From: Monocercomonoides exilis
Lineage: Eukaryota; Preaxostyla; Oxymonadida; Polymastigidae
NCBI GenBank assembly: GCA_001643675.2
Contig: LSRY02000062.1
Span: forward strand, 1-64,000
DNA: 64,000 nucleotides
Reading direction: 5' to 3'
This document shows, one piece after another, positions 13,402 to 24,323 of the stretch. Both the position numbers and the translations under genes were made by a program. Under the pieces are notes generated by a model. That model was not told the DNA's origin, did no database searches, and was given only the letters and a program-made list of their open reading frames with translations. The stretch's first letter is position 1. Each line of letters opens with the position of its first letter.

Positions 13402-15790
13402 ATGCTTGAAAGCAGCCCTGATTTTGAGAAATTTAACAAATATTGTATTTTGGCCAAGCTTATTCCTCGTTCTCATCTTCCTGTGCTGTCAAAAGTTGTT
13501 CATACGATGAATCAATGTGGTAATGATTATTCCAAAAAGTTGTGGAAATTTTCAAGGAGAAGCGAATCATTCTGTTGGTTTCAGTGGGTATTTTGAGTTC
13601 AAATCACAAAATCATCTTTTCTCGGCCAACCAGCCCTGCAAGCAGCAAAATCACCTCGACAACTCTCATGCACGGTGATGCAAAACAAAAAGCGGATGTG
13701 TTGTGCGCTTTGTTAGAAACATCAAAACCGAGCGAAGAAATGAAAAAAGCGATGATCGGACCTGCCATATTTATCAGCTCGAAAACGTGTATTTTTGTTT
13801 TTCTGATGCGTTGAGCAGAGACAGCATGGAGGGCAATCGCACACATGATGAGGTATGGCAGGCACTCTGTTGTTGTGGATTTCTTGTTTTCTGCTGTGCG
13901 GTGGACATTGCTATATTTTTATTTGCAGATCTTATTGGCGCAGCGTTTCGACGAGCGGGATGAGTTGCAGGGCAGGAACAGTTTGAGCATCAGCACCGCA
14001 AATCCGAAAAAAAGCGATGTGTCTGAGGCTGTTCATGGCTCGTTGCTTGGAGGAGCGTCTTCGCAGTTTGCTTTGTCTTTGCCAATCTTTGCAGCGGAAT
14101 CGGGGGCTTCATCGTCGCTTGCAATGAGTGCAGCGCAAATGCTGCATCTGAGGAGCGGGCAGATGAAAAGTGTGCTGGAGCAGCCGACTTCATCTTTTCG
14201 TTCGTCCAACTGGTTTTCGTTTGTGGAAAGTGCCCCGAGCTCTTCAGAGCCACATTTTGTTTCATCGTCTGTGGGCACTCAGCTGCCTGTGTGTCTCGAT
14301 CTGGGACATTCTTCAAAGGCGCAGAAGGAGGAACCCCCGTCTGACAATTCGGAGCCCAAAGAAGAGCAAGAGAGAGATTCGTGGATGCCTGCAGATGGGC
14401 TGGGGCCAGAGGGGCTGGCAAGACCCCTGGCAAAGATACTCGGGTGGGGCGACAGCTTCGTGAAGAACAAGAGGGAGGTACTGGTGAGCCTTTGGCGGAG
14501 CTACGACAGCGAGGTGCAGCGGAGGGCAGGGAGCATTTCAGAGGTTGCGCTGTTGGCAGGGGTGAAAGGGGGCGCTGGCTCAGGCACAGAAGAGGCAGGG
14601 GTGGATGAGGCGCTGAGGGAGGAGGCAGAAAAGGCGCGGAGGCTGCGGGAGAAGACGATCCGGGTGGAGATCAAAGAGGCAAGGATCTTCCACAAGATGT
14701 TTGGGGTGTGGGTGGGGAAAGACTGGGTTGTGGACGAGGCAGAGCGGGTGATGTGGGAGGCGGCAGAAGAGGCAGCAGCGGGCAGGGCAGGCGATGGAGC
14801 TGTGAATGAGCCGGGATTGAGTGAGGGAATTGGTGCAGCAGCACAGGAATGCTGGGGAGGAGGCGAAGGCGGAGAAGGCTGGGGAAGGCAGGGGGAGCTG
14901 CAGGAGAAGGCGAACTTCTATGAGCTGTATCCGAAGGTGAAGAAGCAGATGAAGAAAATCAAGATGGAGATGCTGGACCAGCTGATGGAGCAGGTGGAGC
15001 TGTACCCTCGGCGCGGATGCCCAGCGCTGGCAGAATTGCATGTTCGCTCGAGACCGCATGGCGCAGGCAAGACAGCTGGCTGTGCTTCTGCAGGGGTTTG
15101 GAGGGAGCTTGAAGGGAAGTCTCGTGAAGGTGGAAGTGAGTGGTCAGGCTGTCTGTCTGGTGCAGAGGCAGACAAGGGAAAATTCAGCTTTGCAGACTTT
15201 GCTTGCACTGCGCAGGCTCAGCTGGGCTGCTGGGAAACGGAAGACAAACTGTGCACAGCCAGCCATCTCCAGCCGGCTCTTGCTGGGGAGGCACTTTTGA
15301 TGCAGCGTTTGCAGCACCACCAGAATGGGAGGGATGCTGGCGAGTTGTTCGAGAAAGTACCAATGCAGAAGTTGAGCTCAACGATTCTGCGATTCCCTGT
15401 AACGTTGTGCTGGATGAAAATAGAGCGAGCTTGCTGGTGCAGCAGGTCGTGCAGGTTGTTGTGCCTCTTGTTCCTGCAGGTCTGTTTGCAGGAGGGAAGC
15501 TGCCTTCTTCGCTGTCTGGCTCTGACACAGCAGCGCTTGTGCGCGAAAAGGGCAGAAGAGCCAAGCGTGAAACGCTGCGAGCACAGATGGGGAAGCGGAG
15601 GTGCTGGGTGTTCCGGCCGACACCGCTGCAGCAGAGGTACCTGTGGGTGTTCGACAGGATGCCGATCAACTTCAAGAAAAGGGTGAAGAACTGGATCCAC
15701 GGGAAGGGGAACAGAGATGCAGACATCTCCCAGATGCCCCGCTATCTGAGGGTTGCGTGTGCTGAGGCGCTTCCTGCTCTGAAGCCCTGA
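13402..15790 (+). CDS. Hypothetical GC-rich protein, multi-exon, frame-disrupted
   Basis: Not recognised. Best reading: exons 13402-13519, 13585-13786, 13819-13852 and 13929-15790. The join 13852/13929 (gtatgg...ttgcag) gives MEGNRTHDE+ILLAQRFDERDELQG. The 32-nt intron 13787-13818 is doubtful, as is the exact 5' end. The protein is ~750 aa, with an acidic/Ser-rich middle, a charged helical stretch (EEAEKARRLREKTIRVEIKEARIF, ~14610-14690), a Lys-rich helix (ELYPKVKKQMKKIKMEML) and a basic C-terminus (LQQRYLWVFDRMPINFKKRVKNW). Coding-looking sequence moves to frame +1 at about 15005-15007 (CCC run) and to frame +2 at 15295-15298 (T4 run), each explained by one surplus base. GC is much higher from ~14,380 on. 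No domain named. Confidence 0.55.
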
Positions 15791-16676
15791 GCAAAGCGCA
15801 CATGCGTAATTTTCGACAAAAGAAAAAATGTTTTGAATGTTCTTTCTCTATTTCCCTTTTTTGAACAATTTGTTTTTTTATTTTATTTTATTTTATTTAT
15901 TTTATTTGAAAGAAAATTTTAGTTTTAAAAAACTAAATTAAAAAATAAAAACAAATCTCTTTTTGAGAAAAAATACAAAAAAAATTAATCAATAAAATAA
16001 AACGTCTATCAAATTATAAATTTGTTTTGTGTTATTCTTCAGCAATATGAACCCAGAATGGATCCTTACCAAATATTCACACATAAATATCCAGCACCTG
16101 GATTATTATTATCTCCCAAATAAAGAGAATAATCAGCAAATGGGCACGGTGTTGAAGCCTGTTTGTATTTTATTGTGAATCCCACTGGTCCAACAGGAAT
16201 TGAGGTTGAAACATTTGATTATTTATTTCACTGAAAACAATGGACTCTTTAAGTGCTTTTGTGACAAAACCAATTCATGATTGCACAAAAAGCTAGAAAA
16301 TTCGTATGAAAAATGAAAAATCTTTTTTCTTTCTTCGGAAAAAGGTTGCTTGAGGAGTTCCCGCTTTTTTCTTAATGTTCATGGGTCATTCTTATTGAAT
16401 CCAAATTATTTCTGTAAAATTTACCAATTTGTAAATTTGTGCATATGCACACTTAACAGTAATTTCTAATACTTGCATATTTCGTTTGTTTATTGCTTAT
16501 AAACATCATTTGTGATGTTTTAAGAATCAAAAACATGTGAAAGTTTATCAAAATTAAATTACAATTATACAAAAAATTTGAAAATTGTACAATTTTTCTT
16601 GACAAAAAATGAAAAAAGTCAGTTAAAAAAGATTAAAATAAAATAAAATAGTTTATCTTTATGAGTTTTCTGAATA
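15791..16676. other. AT-rich intergenic region with one coding-like relic
   Basis: 886 bp, mostly A/T runs. It holds the coding-like stretch 16043-16234 (listed separately) and two small perfect palindromes (near 16438-16451 and 16503-16523). No intact gene or RNA seen. Confidence 0.5.
16043..16234 (+). pseudogene. Coding-like relic, unassigned
   Basis: After a ttcttcag acceptor-like sequence, one frame reads as ordinary protein for 63 codons (QYEPRMDPYQIF...YPAPGLLL..., then GVEACLYFIVNPTGPTG..ETFDYLF). It is crossed by TAA at 16121 and 16130 and ends in TGA at 16232. The second half faintly recalls the CLYFI.PTG segment of septin-type GTPases, but the similarity is too weak to use. It could be a fragment of a decayed gene or part of the neighbouring mobile element. 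Like the transposase next door, its internal stops are TAA, not TGA. Confidence 0.3.
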
Positions 16677-17736
16677 CTAGGATGAAAATAAACAATCGCC
16701 TGGGTAAATATTGTAGTTTTCACTTGATTCGCTGTCATCGGAAATAATCAAATCATCCAAATCAGGAATTTCTTCTTCAGCTTCTTCTGTTTGTTTTTCT
16801 TTGTGGAAAACGATTTTTGATACAAATTCTTCAATTCTCACAATCTTTCTCTTATTAATCATCCAAAAAGCAAGTTGATCTGAAATGGATTTTTCTCAAA
16901 TGTCATAAAGAGGGAAAAAATCTTCGCATATGGCTCCAAAATATTTCGATTGAATTTGTGTATGCGTGAGTTTCTTCATCATATATTTTTCTCTTGTGGC
17001 ACACTGTTAGATGATTGCATCCTAGACGAGAAAGAGATAAAAATGCATTCCATTCATCTGATATTATTGTTGAATGCTGAAGAATGTGCTTTTGAATGAT
17101 AGGAATTGACGTCGAAGTGGAACGGTCTGGTACAATCATAACAAAAAAATTCCTTGTTTAATCCATTTTATCTTTCTTTCGCTCCACTGCACCAAAGACC
17201 AACATCTGTTTCTTTCTTTTTCCTCTATGTTATTTTCTTCTCCTTAAAACACATTCATCTATCTCATCAATAATGTTTTCGCCTCCAAGAATAGTTTCAT
17301 TCTGATTTATGATGTCCATCGCGCAACATCTCATAACAGATGACCAATATGCCACAGAGTTCCAATGAATACCCAACATTTCCGAGCAAAATTTTTCACT
17401 AGCACCATTCCAAATAAATTGGATAATTATCCTAATTAAGTTTATTGGTATCCCACGTCGATAAAATGATAAACTCTTGTTTTCCGATTGCGGATTGCTG
17501 CATTTTCTGCAAACACACACCATCCTTTTATAGTGACGCAGTAAATCCATTTCATTTCTGTGTCTTCTGCATTTTGGCTTGATTTAGATGATTTTCTAAA
17601 ATATCCATTTTTCTGATTTCTCCGAATTGAGAAACAATCTGAATAATTTATATGCAGGTTTTTTTGGTTGAGCAAGTGAATCATCCGAATCAGACACTTC
17701 TTCCAAAAATTATTTGTTTCTCTCATAATTTTCCAT
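16677..17736 (-). mobile_element. Merlin/IS1595-type (ISXO2-like DDE) transposase, TAA/TAG-interrupted
   Basis: One minus-strand frame runs from ATG 17736-17734 to TGA 16905-16903, 277 codons, about full length for Merlin transposases. It reads: N-terminal Cys motif region (PKCRRH..., C.CRKC), GASEKF...LGIHWNSVAYW, ILGGENIIDEIDEC..RRRK with the first catalytic Asp, FGAVERK, VPDRSTSTSIPII, STIISDEW with the second Asp, and YTNSIEIFWSHMRRF with the third site. The frame is crossed by five codons: TAA 17712, TAG 17598, TAA 17586, TAA 17232 and TAA 17160 (first bases, minus strand), with no TGA and no frameshift. A C-terminal tail (ISDQLAFWMINKRK...) follows at 16677-16890 in another frame beyond a TGA. 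Terminal repeats not found. Either a relic or a gene written with TAR as Gln. Confidence 0.8.
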
Positions 17737-18673
17737 TTCTCAATCAGATTTCAAAATAAACTATATTTTCATGTCCGATAGCAAACATATTATTTATGAT
17801 AACAAAAATTTCAATATCTCACAAGTGCTTCAAATTATGAATATATTTATGTGCTTTTTTGATCACAAATAATAAATCAAAAGTGCATAAATTTTCTAAG
17901 AAATAGCCTGAAGTTCGAGAATTTTCTCCTTTTCTTCTTGACAAGAAAACTTGTTTTTGATTTTCTTCATTTCAATTTTCTAACCTTTTCTTATGGAAAT
18001 CTCCGTCATCTTCAAAAGTTCAAATGATTATGACATTGTTATTTGTCCACACTGAATTTGATTTTGGCAGAGGGAGTTTTAGTTTTATTTTTTTCTCGCC
18101 ATAACATGAACTCACAAATATCATTTTCATCACTTCAATGATTTTTTTTTTTTTCTTTCCTTTAAAAAACATTTCAAATAGATTGTTACTGATATGTGAA
18201 ACAAATAAACACGAAAATTATCAATAGATTATTTTTTTTTTGATAAGAAATATTTAACAGTTCGAATATATCAGTTGCAAAATTGGTATCAAAACGTTGA
18301 CGATAATAAGAATCAAAATTTGATTTTCAAACATACAAACATCCAAACAAAAAATCAAAATCTTTTAAATTTCAAGAACACCAATCAACTTAAATAATAG
18401 AAGTTTCAAACAATACAATTTCATTAAAAGTTATGGAAATAATAAAAAATACATAAAATAATTTCTTTTAAATAATTTCTTCATATTTCAAGAATAAACA
18501 CCATTTATGATAAAAATAATTATGAAGAAACAAGACAACAATAAAATTCAATGTACGTATTTGCTTTATTACAAAATCAAAATATCTATAGCTTAATTGC
18601 AATAACACCACTTCAAACATTCATTTCGATGATTCATTTATTGTTGAAGGCTTACTCTTTAATAGTTTTGGAA
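17737..18673. other. AT-rich intergenic region, nothing identified
   Basis: About 940 bp of A/T-rich sequence with A and T homopolymers. It may include the far flank of the Merlin element, but no terminal inverted repeat or gene could be recognised. Confidence 0.45.
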
Positions 18674-21600
18674 TTAGTAAATCTTCTTTCGAAAAATGAG
18701 AAAAAACATCACAGACAAATATCTTTTCGCAATAATATGGCTTGCAGCATCTTTTTGTTTCAGTATATCTCCGATAATAGTCAAACGTTGCCGTATCAAA
18801 AGATGTTGCCTTATGTGAAAATCCTTCACTAAAGCAACATCCAAAATGTCTGCACAAAGCTCTGAAGAATTTGCATTTTGATGCCCCATCGAAGATGCTG
18901 TGGCTGTTAAATTCTTTCTTTTTGATAGTGCATTAAACATTCTTTCTTCCTTCTGAAATGCATCAAAAACAATAACCATTAGATGCTCATGCAAAGATGA
19001 AAGAGTTGCAACTCCTATTTTTTGGTTAATTCCCTCAATCAAAATTTGAGTACATGTAAGCATTTCCTTTCTCCGATCATCAATTGCACTCAATCCTGTT
19101 TGCATATCCTTGGCAAGCTCAAAGCCCATCTTGTCCTCCTCTTCATCAGCTGGAAGCATCAAGAGGATGCGATCAGTAATAACTCGCTTGCTTTTGAATG
19201 ATTGATGAAGGCAAACATTCATACTGACATGCAACGCAATGATTGCAACGACAACTTAAACAGACGATATAACAACAATATTTTGAGCAGATTTGATATC
19301 TGTTGAAGCTTCATTAACAAAGTTATCACTTATTGAATCCATCCCTTCGAGAAGATCGTATCTAATAAAAGACACAACATATTTGTAGATAATATTGTAG
19401 CAAGAAAAGTGAGTCGCATCTGAATGGCTTTACAACTCAATAAAATTTGACAATCTTGTAAATAAAGACAATAGTGATGGTGGAGCATCATCAGAGAATC
19501 GGGCGAGCCAATAACTCATACTAATCTCATCACATATCGAAGTATTGCCCGAAAAACATAATTTTGTTGTTAACAGAGAACGAGCATTCAACGAAACAGA
19601 TGCACGTTTTGTTGGAAGCCCATAAATCATTGCATCGTTCGTCTTTGTGATTTCGATGTTTCCAAAATGGACCTGGTGATGCATATTCAAAAAGAAAGTG
19701 TGCATGCCTTTCAGAATAGATGCTAGCTTAACTGAATCGTCAGAAAGATGATCGCTACTTCTCCAAACAGGATTCGTTGAATAAGGATATTCGATGCGAG
19801 TCGGAGGAACAATCTCTGAGCCTCTGGATCCCAATCTTAGAACAAGAAACTGAATAATAAGCAACATTGTAGGTCGCAGACCAGAAACAATTAACGAAGC
19901 AATAAATTGTCTGAATTTCATTGTAAGCTGCACCACAACTTCAATTGCAACAACAGTCACCAAATAATTGAAGCAGAATACAATAAGCATCAGAGTGATG
20001 TGCACTCCCGTAACAGCAGGTGGGAGTGATTCGAAGCTTGTGGTCAATCTTTCCAGTTGTTTTTCAAGATGGTCCTCCCATTCGGTATCAGGCACTGTAT
20101 GTCTGAGAAAACCACGAGGTTGCTCGTTCTCTTCATCATTGCAATTGAGCTGACGCAAAAGAGGAACCAACAAAGCTTTTTCATTCGGAGGAGAAATCAT
20201 CTTCAAATCTTTCGATAACGCAAAAAGCGCTTCATTGTGTTTGGATAACTGTTCAGATTGATGATTTTGCTCGAAACAATTCTTATTTATGATTTTTCTG
20301 TCGTGATAGTATTCTGTCGCATCCAAATTGTCATCAACTTTGTTTTGAGAAGAAAAGTTCCATTCTTCGAGTGAATGCTTTTGTTGAGACTGCATCTGCC
20401 GTTTGGACATGGCCAAAAGTTTTTCATATGCTCTTTTTCTCGATTTCTGAAGGTTGTAGAAAGAATAACAAGTGAAGAGTAAATAAACAATGCTCAAAGC
20501 ATTTTCAATGTTGGAAAGCACAACGGAATAAGCAATGATGATGTTACGATTTGCTTGAAAAGTCGTTTTATTAAGTTTTGCCAGTGCACTTTTTCCACCT
20601 TCCACAACACTTTGGAAAGAGTTGAACATCAAAATCAAAAGATTAGAATAAAACGAAGGAAGCGATTGAGGATTATCCGAAGAACCCAAAATTCTTGCTT
20701 TTTGAGCAAGTATTGAAAGAGTATTCAGTAATGACGTTGTTTGACCCGTTTGTGATATGATAGTTATTGCGGTGTTTGATGTCAGAGGCGACGAAGATTG
20801 GGCAGCGAGAGGAATAGAGGCATTTAAATCATGTGTTTCAGATAAAGCTTCCATAGAAAATGAAGACAAATGCTTATGAATAATTTCTTGTGAGTGATTG
20901 GAGGATTGAACGGAAAATATATTTTCAGAACTATTAACAAACGAAAAAGAAGAACTACTATTTATATTATCAATAGAAACGGAAGATGCATTGGAGAATA
21001 TCAAAGGAGTGGGCTGTTCAATTAATGATGAAGAAAAAGAGTGTGACTAAGGAGAGATAGCAGAATTTGATGATTGTTGCGATGAGGTAGAGCTTACCAC
21101 ATAAAATGTTTGCAAATTTAAATAAGCAGATTCCCAAGGAGTCAAATCAGCAATGGCAGAAAAAATCAGAAAAGAAACTTCTACAGAATTGGCAAGCTCC
21201 ACCAGCCTCTTTGTCAATGTGGGAATTGAATGGAGTGTTGGAGATTCCACAGTTTGATTTACAAAATTTTGAGTTGAGTGAATGTATAGGAACATGGAGC
21301 ACATAGACATTTCATTTACTGAAGAGAGTAAGGTGCAAATGCGGTGAAGAGAAATAAGCTCATTGACATGATTGTTAGCAAACGAATAGAATAACATCAT
21401 TGTACCCCCAAAAGCTCCACATAAAAGGATAGTAATTGCAGCTACAACAATTATATAGATTGATGTGATGTCTCTTATCTCATTTTTTCCTGAAAGTTCG
21501 TTAATGGTCTCTTCATCTATGTGAACTGCTGATCGCTTATGCTTCTTTTTCCTTCCATTCGATTGCCGTCGTGCAATCAGAGAATAATTTGCACTAGATT

Positions 21601-24009
21601 TTGAAAGGGATGAATGACTCATTGTTGCGGACAGAGCATTGGGAAGCTTCGAATCATCAGCATCTGCAACAGCAGAAGGATCGGCTGAGTCGTTATGACC
21701 GTATCCTTCTTCCTCTGCCTGAGCAACTCGCGCCATGACAACCTCCGAAGCAGCATCGTCAAAAAATACCCCCTGCAAAAGCTGAGCATACCCGCAAAGA
21801 ACTTTTACACTCATCGGATCAGATGACAAAATCTCTTCGTATCCTTTTTTAGCTCTGTCAGCTGCTTTATTCACGGCGGCCAACTGCTCTGGAATAATCT
21901 TCAAATCAAACGGATTCTGATTCAATGCAATCTGCCAAAACATTTGCACCCCCCGCAATGCATGCTCGTGCTCGTCTTGCGTGACAGCAATTTTTGTTTT
22001 CAAAGCAAGAGTATTCATATCATAATCATCGTCATCATCCTCATCCTCATCATTAAAAACAGATTCTTGTTCGCGCTCCTGGTTTACTTCAATCTCTTTC
22101 AATATCAAAAAATCTGTATCGTTAGGCTTCGAAGATCTATCCATTACGCCTGTTTCAAAAGCATCAGAATTAGAAATTGCAGCGCTTTCATTCGGCTGAA
22201 TGCAACTTCCATCAACTTTATGCTCTGTGGTTAATACTGCCTGAGATGAATAATCATCACCAACACTTTCACAAATTGAGTTGTTGAAGCTGCTAACGTT
22301 AACCTTACTTGCATTACGGCACATGCCCGAATGTTTTGAAGGAGATTTCATCCTCTTTTTCAGAGAATTTCCGCTTCTCCTTTCTCTCAGTGAGTTGATT
22401 TCCTTTTCCAACTGGCGTGTCTGCATCTTGAGATTCACAACAAACGACAGAGAGCCATAACGATGCCGCATCCGACATTCCATAAGCAGCTGAGCCGCTT
22501 TTTTCTTTTTCTTACAGAAATACTCCAGAAAAAGGGAATAATCAAACATCAACGAAGAATCCAACGAAAACCGTTTCAATGCCATAAGATAAACAGTGTT
22601 TGCATAATCAACCATCTCTTCCGTTCGATATTCCTTCAATTGAAGAAAGCTCAAGCTTTTCTCGATATCTCGAGGCGAAGAAAACGAATTGATACGTTTT
22701 AAAACAGTTGGCGTCTTTCACAGCTCTATATTTTGTTCTGTATTTATTTCACTTTTATCTTTTGCTTCATCTGCGTTACAAACACTTTTTTGTGTTTTGC
22801 AATTATTTTCAGACTTTTCAAACGGAAGTTGCTTCATGTCATCTGCTAAAAGCCAAAATTTACACCTCCTTTTTTTCAGACATAATCCGTAAAAAACAGC
22901 CAGCACAAAGGACATCACAATACCAATAATTATGAGCGTAATGCGAGTAACATCATGCTTTCCATCAAGATCAATTCCTTCTGCAATCTCATTGAACAAT
23001 CTTGTAACCCCAAAGAACACAAAAAGAAGTCCATGATACAAATTTCCTTTAAGAGTATAAAACGGTTGAAAGATCAAGATTAATATGCACATAGTGAATG
23101 CTGATCCAATAGTTACAAGCCCACGCCAGAATGGCCAGTCATTCAACATCCTCATAGCAAATACGCAACCAAATATTAAAAAATGAATCAAACTGTCCCA
23201 GATCCCGCTTGAAGAAGATGAGATACCACCATGCTTCGGATCATGAGAAAGCAATCTTGGGTTTAAAAAGAAAAATGTAATTGGATATAACAACAGACAA
23301 AATATGGCTATGATTTGGGTGAATAAACGGAAAACCGATCCATCAAAGCAAGACCCAACGAAAACCGAATAAGATTTCCTCCAACAAATTGGTCAAATTA
23401 ACAATCGGATGAATGAATTAAGATGTTAATGGATGGAATAAATAAGACGGTTAGAATAATTTCATAACATAATATCTCAAAGTTTATTACAGAAGGAAAA
23501 CGAAAATAAGCTTTTCGAAAGATAGAAGACATCATCCCCATATAAACATAAAAACAAAAATTAATAATGCAAATGCTAAACGTTAGAATTAGAGTTGATT
23601 TTCCTAATGCCTGCCCGAAAGATGAACCATCCAAAAAACCAATATAATACGAATAATTACTTTGCCGATGGCTAATTGGATTTACAGAATAAAATAACAA
23701 TGAAAAAAGGAAAGAAACATGATTCCAAATTGAAAAAATTCTCTGAATGTGTGAGCCCTTCGAGTCTTTTATGAAATAATTAGTTGAAATGTATTTTAAA
23801 AAAATAAAAATGAAATATACCTAATGATAAATTGGACGAAGCAGATAGCAAAAAATCTTCTCCAATAATGAAATCCCTTCAAATGCATATGCATAATTGG
23901 TATTCATGAGAAATTCTAATGCAATTATGTTTGTGTGCAAAAGGGATAATGGAAATATCAAATTACTTTTTCTTTTTTTATTTTCAAAACAATATGCACA
24001 AAACAGCAA
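18674..24009 (-). CDS. TmcB-like multispan membrane protein with hemerythrin-like C-terminus
   Basis: N-terminal multispan region (23,700-22,860), a cytoplasmic TmcB/TmcC-type helical-repeat region (FSSPRDIEKSLSFL, FLEYFCKKKKKAAQLL, FWQIALNQNPFD, YEEILSSDPMSVKVLCGYAQLL), further membrane segments, then a C-terminal domain like hemerythrin: TGLSAIDDRRKEML, DAFQKEERMF, HIRQH. The QH and HF iron ligands are replaced by RR and AF, so iron binding is doubtful. Introns that keep the frame: 22715-22783 (gtttgt), 21047-21097 (gtaagc), 19362-19433 (gtaaag); they remove the apparent stops at 22718, 21047 and 19428. One TAA, 19256-19258, inside a transmembrane helix, stays unexplained. The 5' exons (23,300-24,009) are not resolved. 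Role inferred as a membrane sensor, by analogy with TmcB-type proteins. Confidence 0.65.
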
Positions 24010-24323
24010 TAAAAAAAAATAAAAAAATAATCATGAGCATTTGATGAAAAGAGCAAAAAATTCAATATTAAAAAATCGAAATGCATTTGGCAAAATGATA
24101 CAACACATGAAATAAATTATTTGATTTTCATAATATAAAACATTGTGGAGCACTTTTGTTTGTCTTTAACATTTTGAATAACTAAGAAACACAACAGAAA
24201 CTTCTATCTAGCTCTTTTAAAAAGAAACAATAAACACAAGAAACATATCGCTATTAAGATAAAGAGGATAAAATCAGCAAAAACAAACAAACAGAAAAAT
24301 AGTATTTAACGCATTTATTCAGT
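24010..24323. other. AT-rich spacer between two minus-strand genes
   Basis: 314 bp, strongly A/T-rich. It is the 5' flank of the TmcB-like gene's uncertain start and the 3' side of the upstream DOCK gene is at 24324. No feature recognised. Confidence 0.4.

Noticed and set aside
16677-16862. 62-codon frame as an independent small gene
   Set aside because: Its first half matches the expected C-terminal end of the adjacent transposase, so it is treated as part of that element.
21047-21097. TAG at 21047 as a true stop
   Set aside because: It is the acceptor of a 51-nt GTAAGC...TTAG intron that keeps the frame.
22715-22783. TGA at 22718 as the end of a separate gene
   Set aside because: It falls in a 69-nt phase-0 GTTTGT...AG intron whose removal gives the expected TmcB-like sequence.
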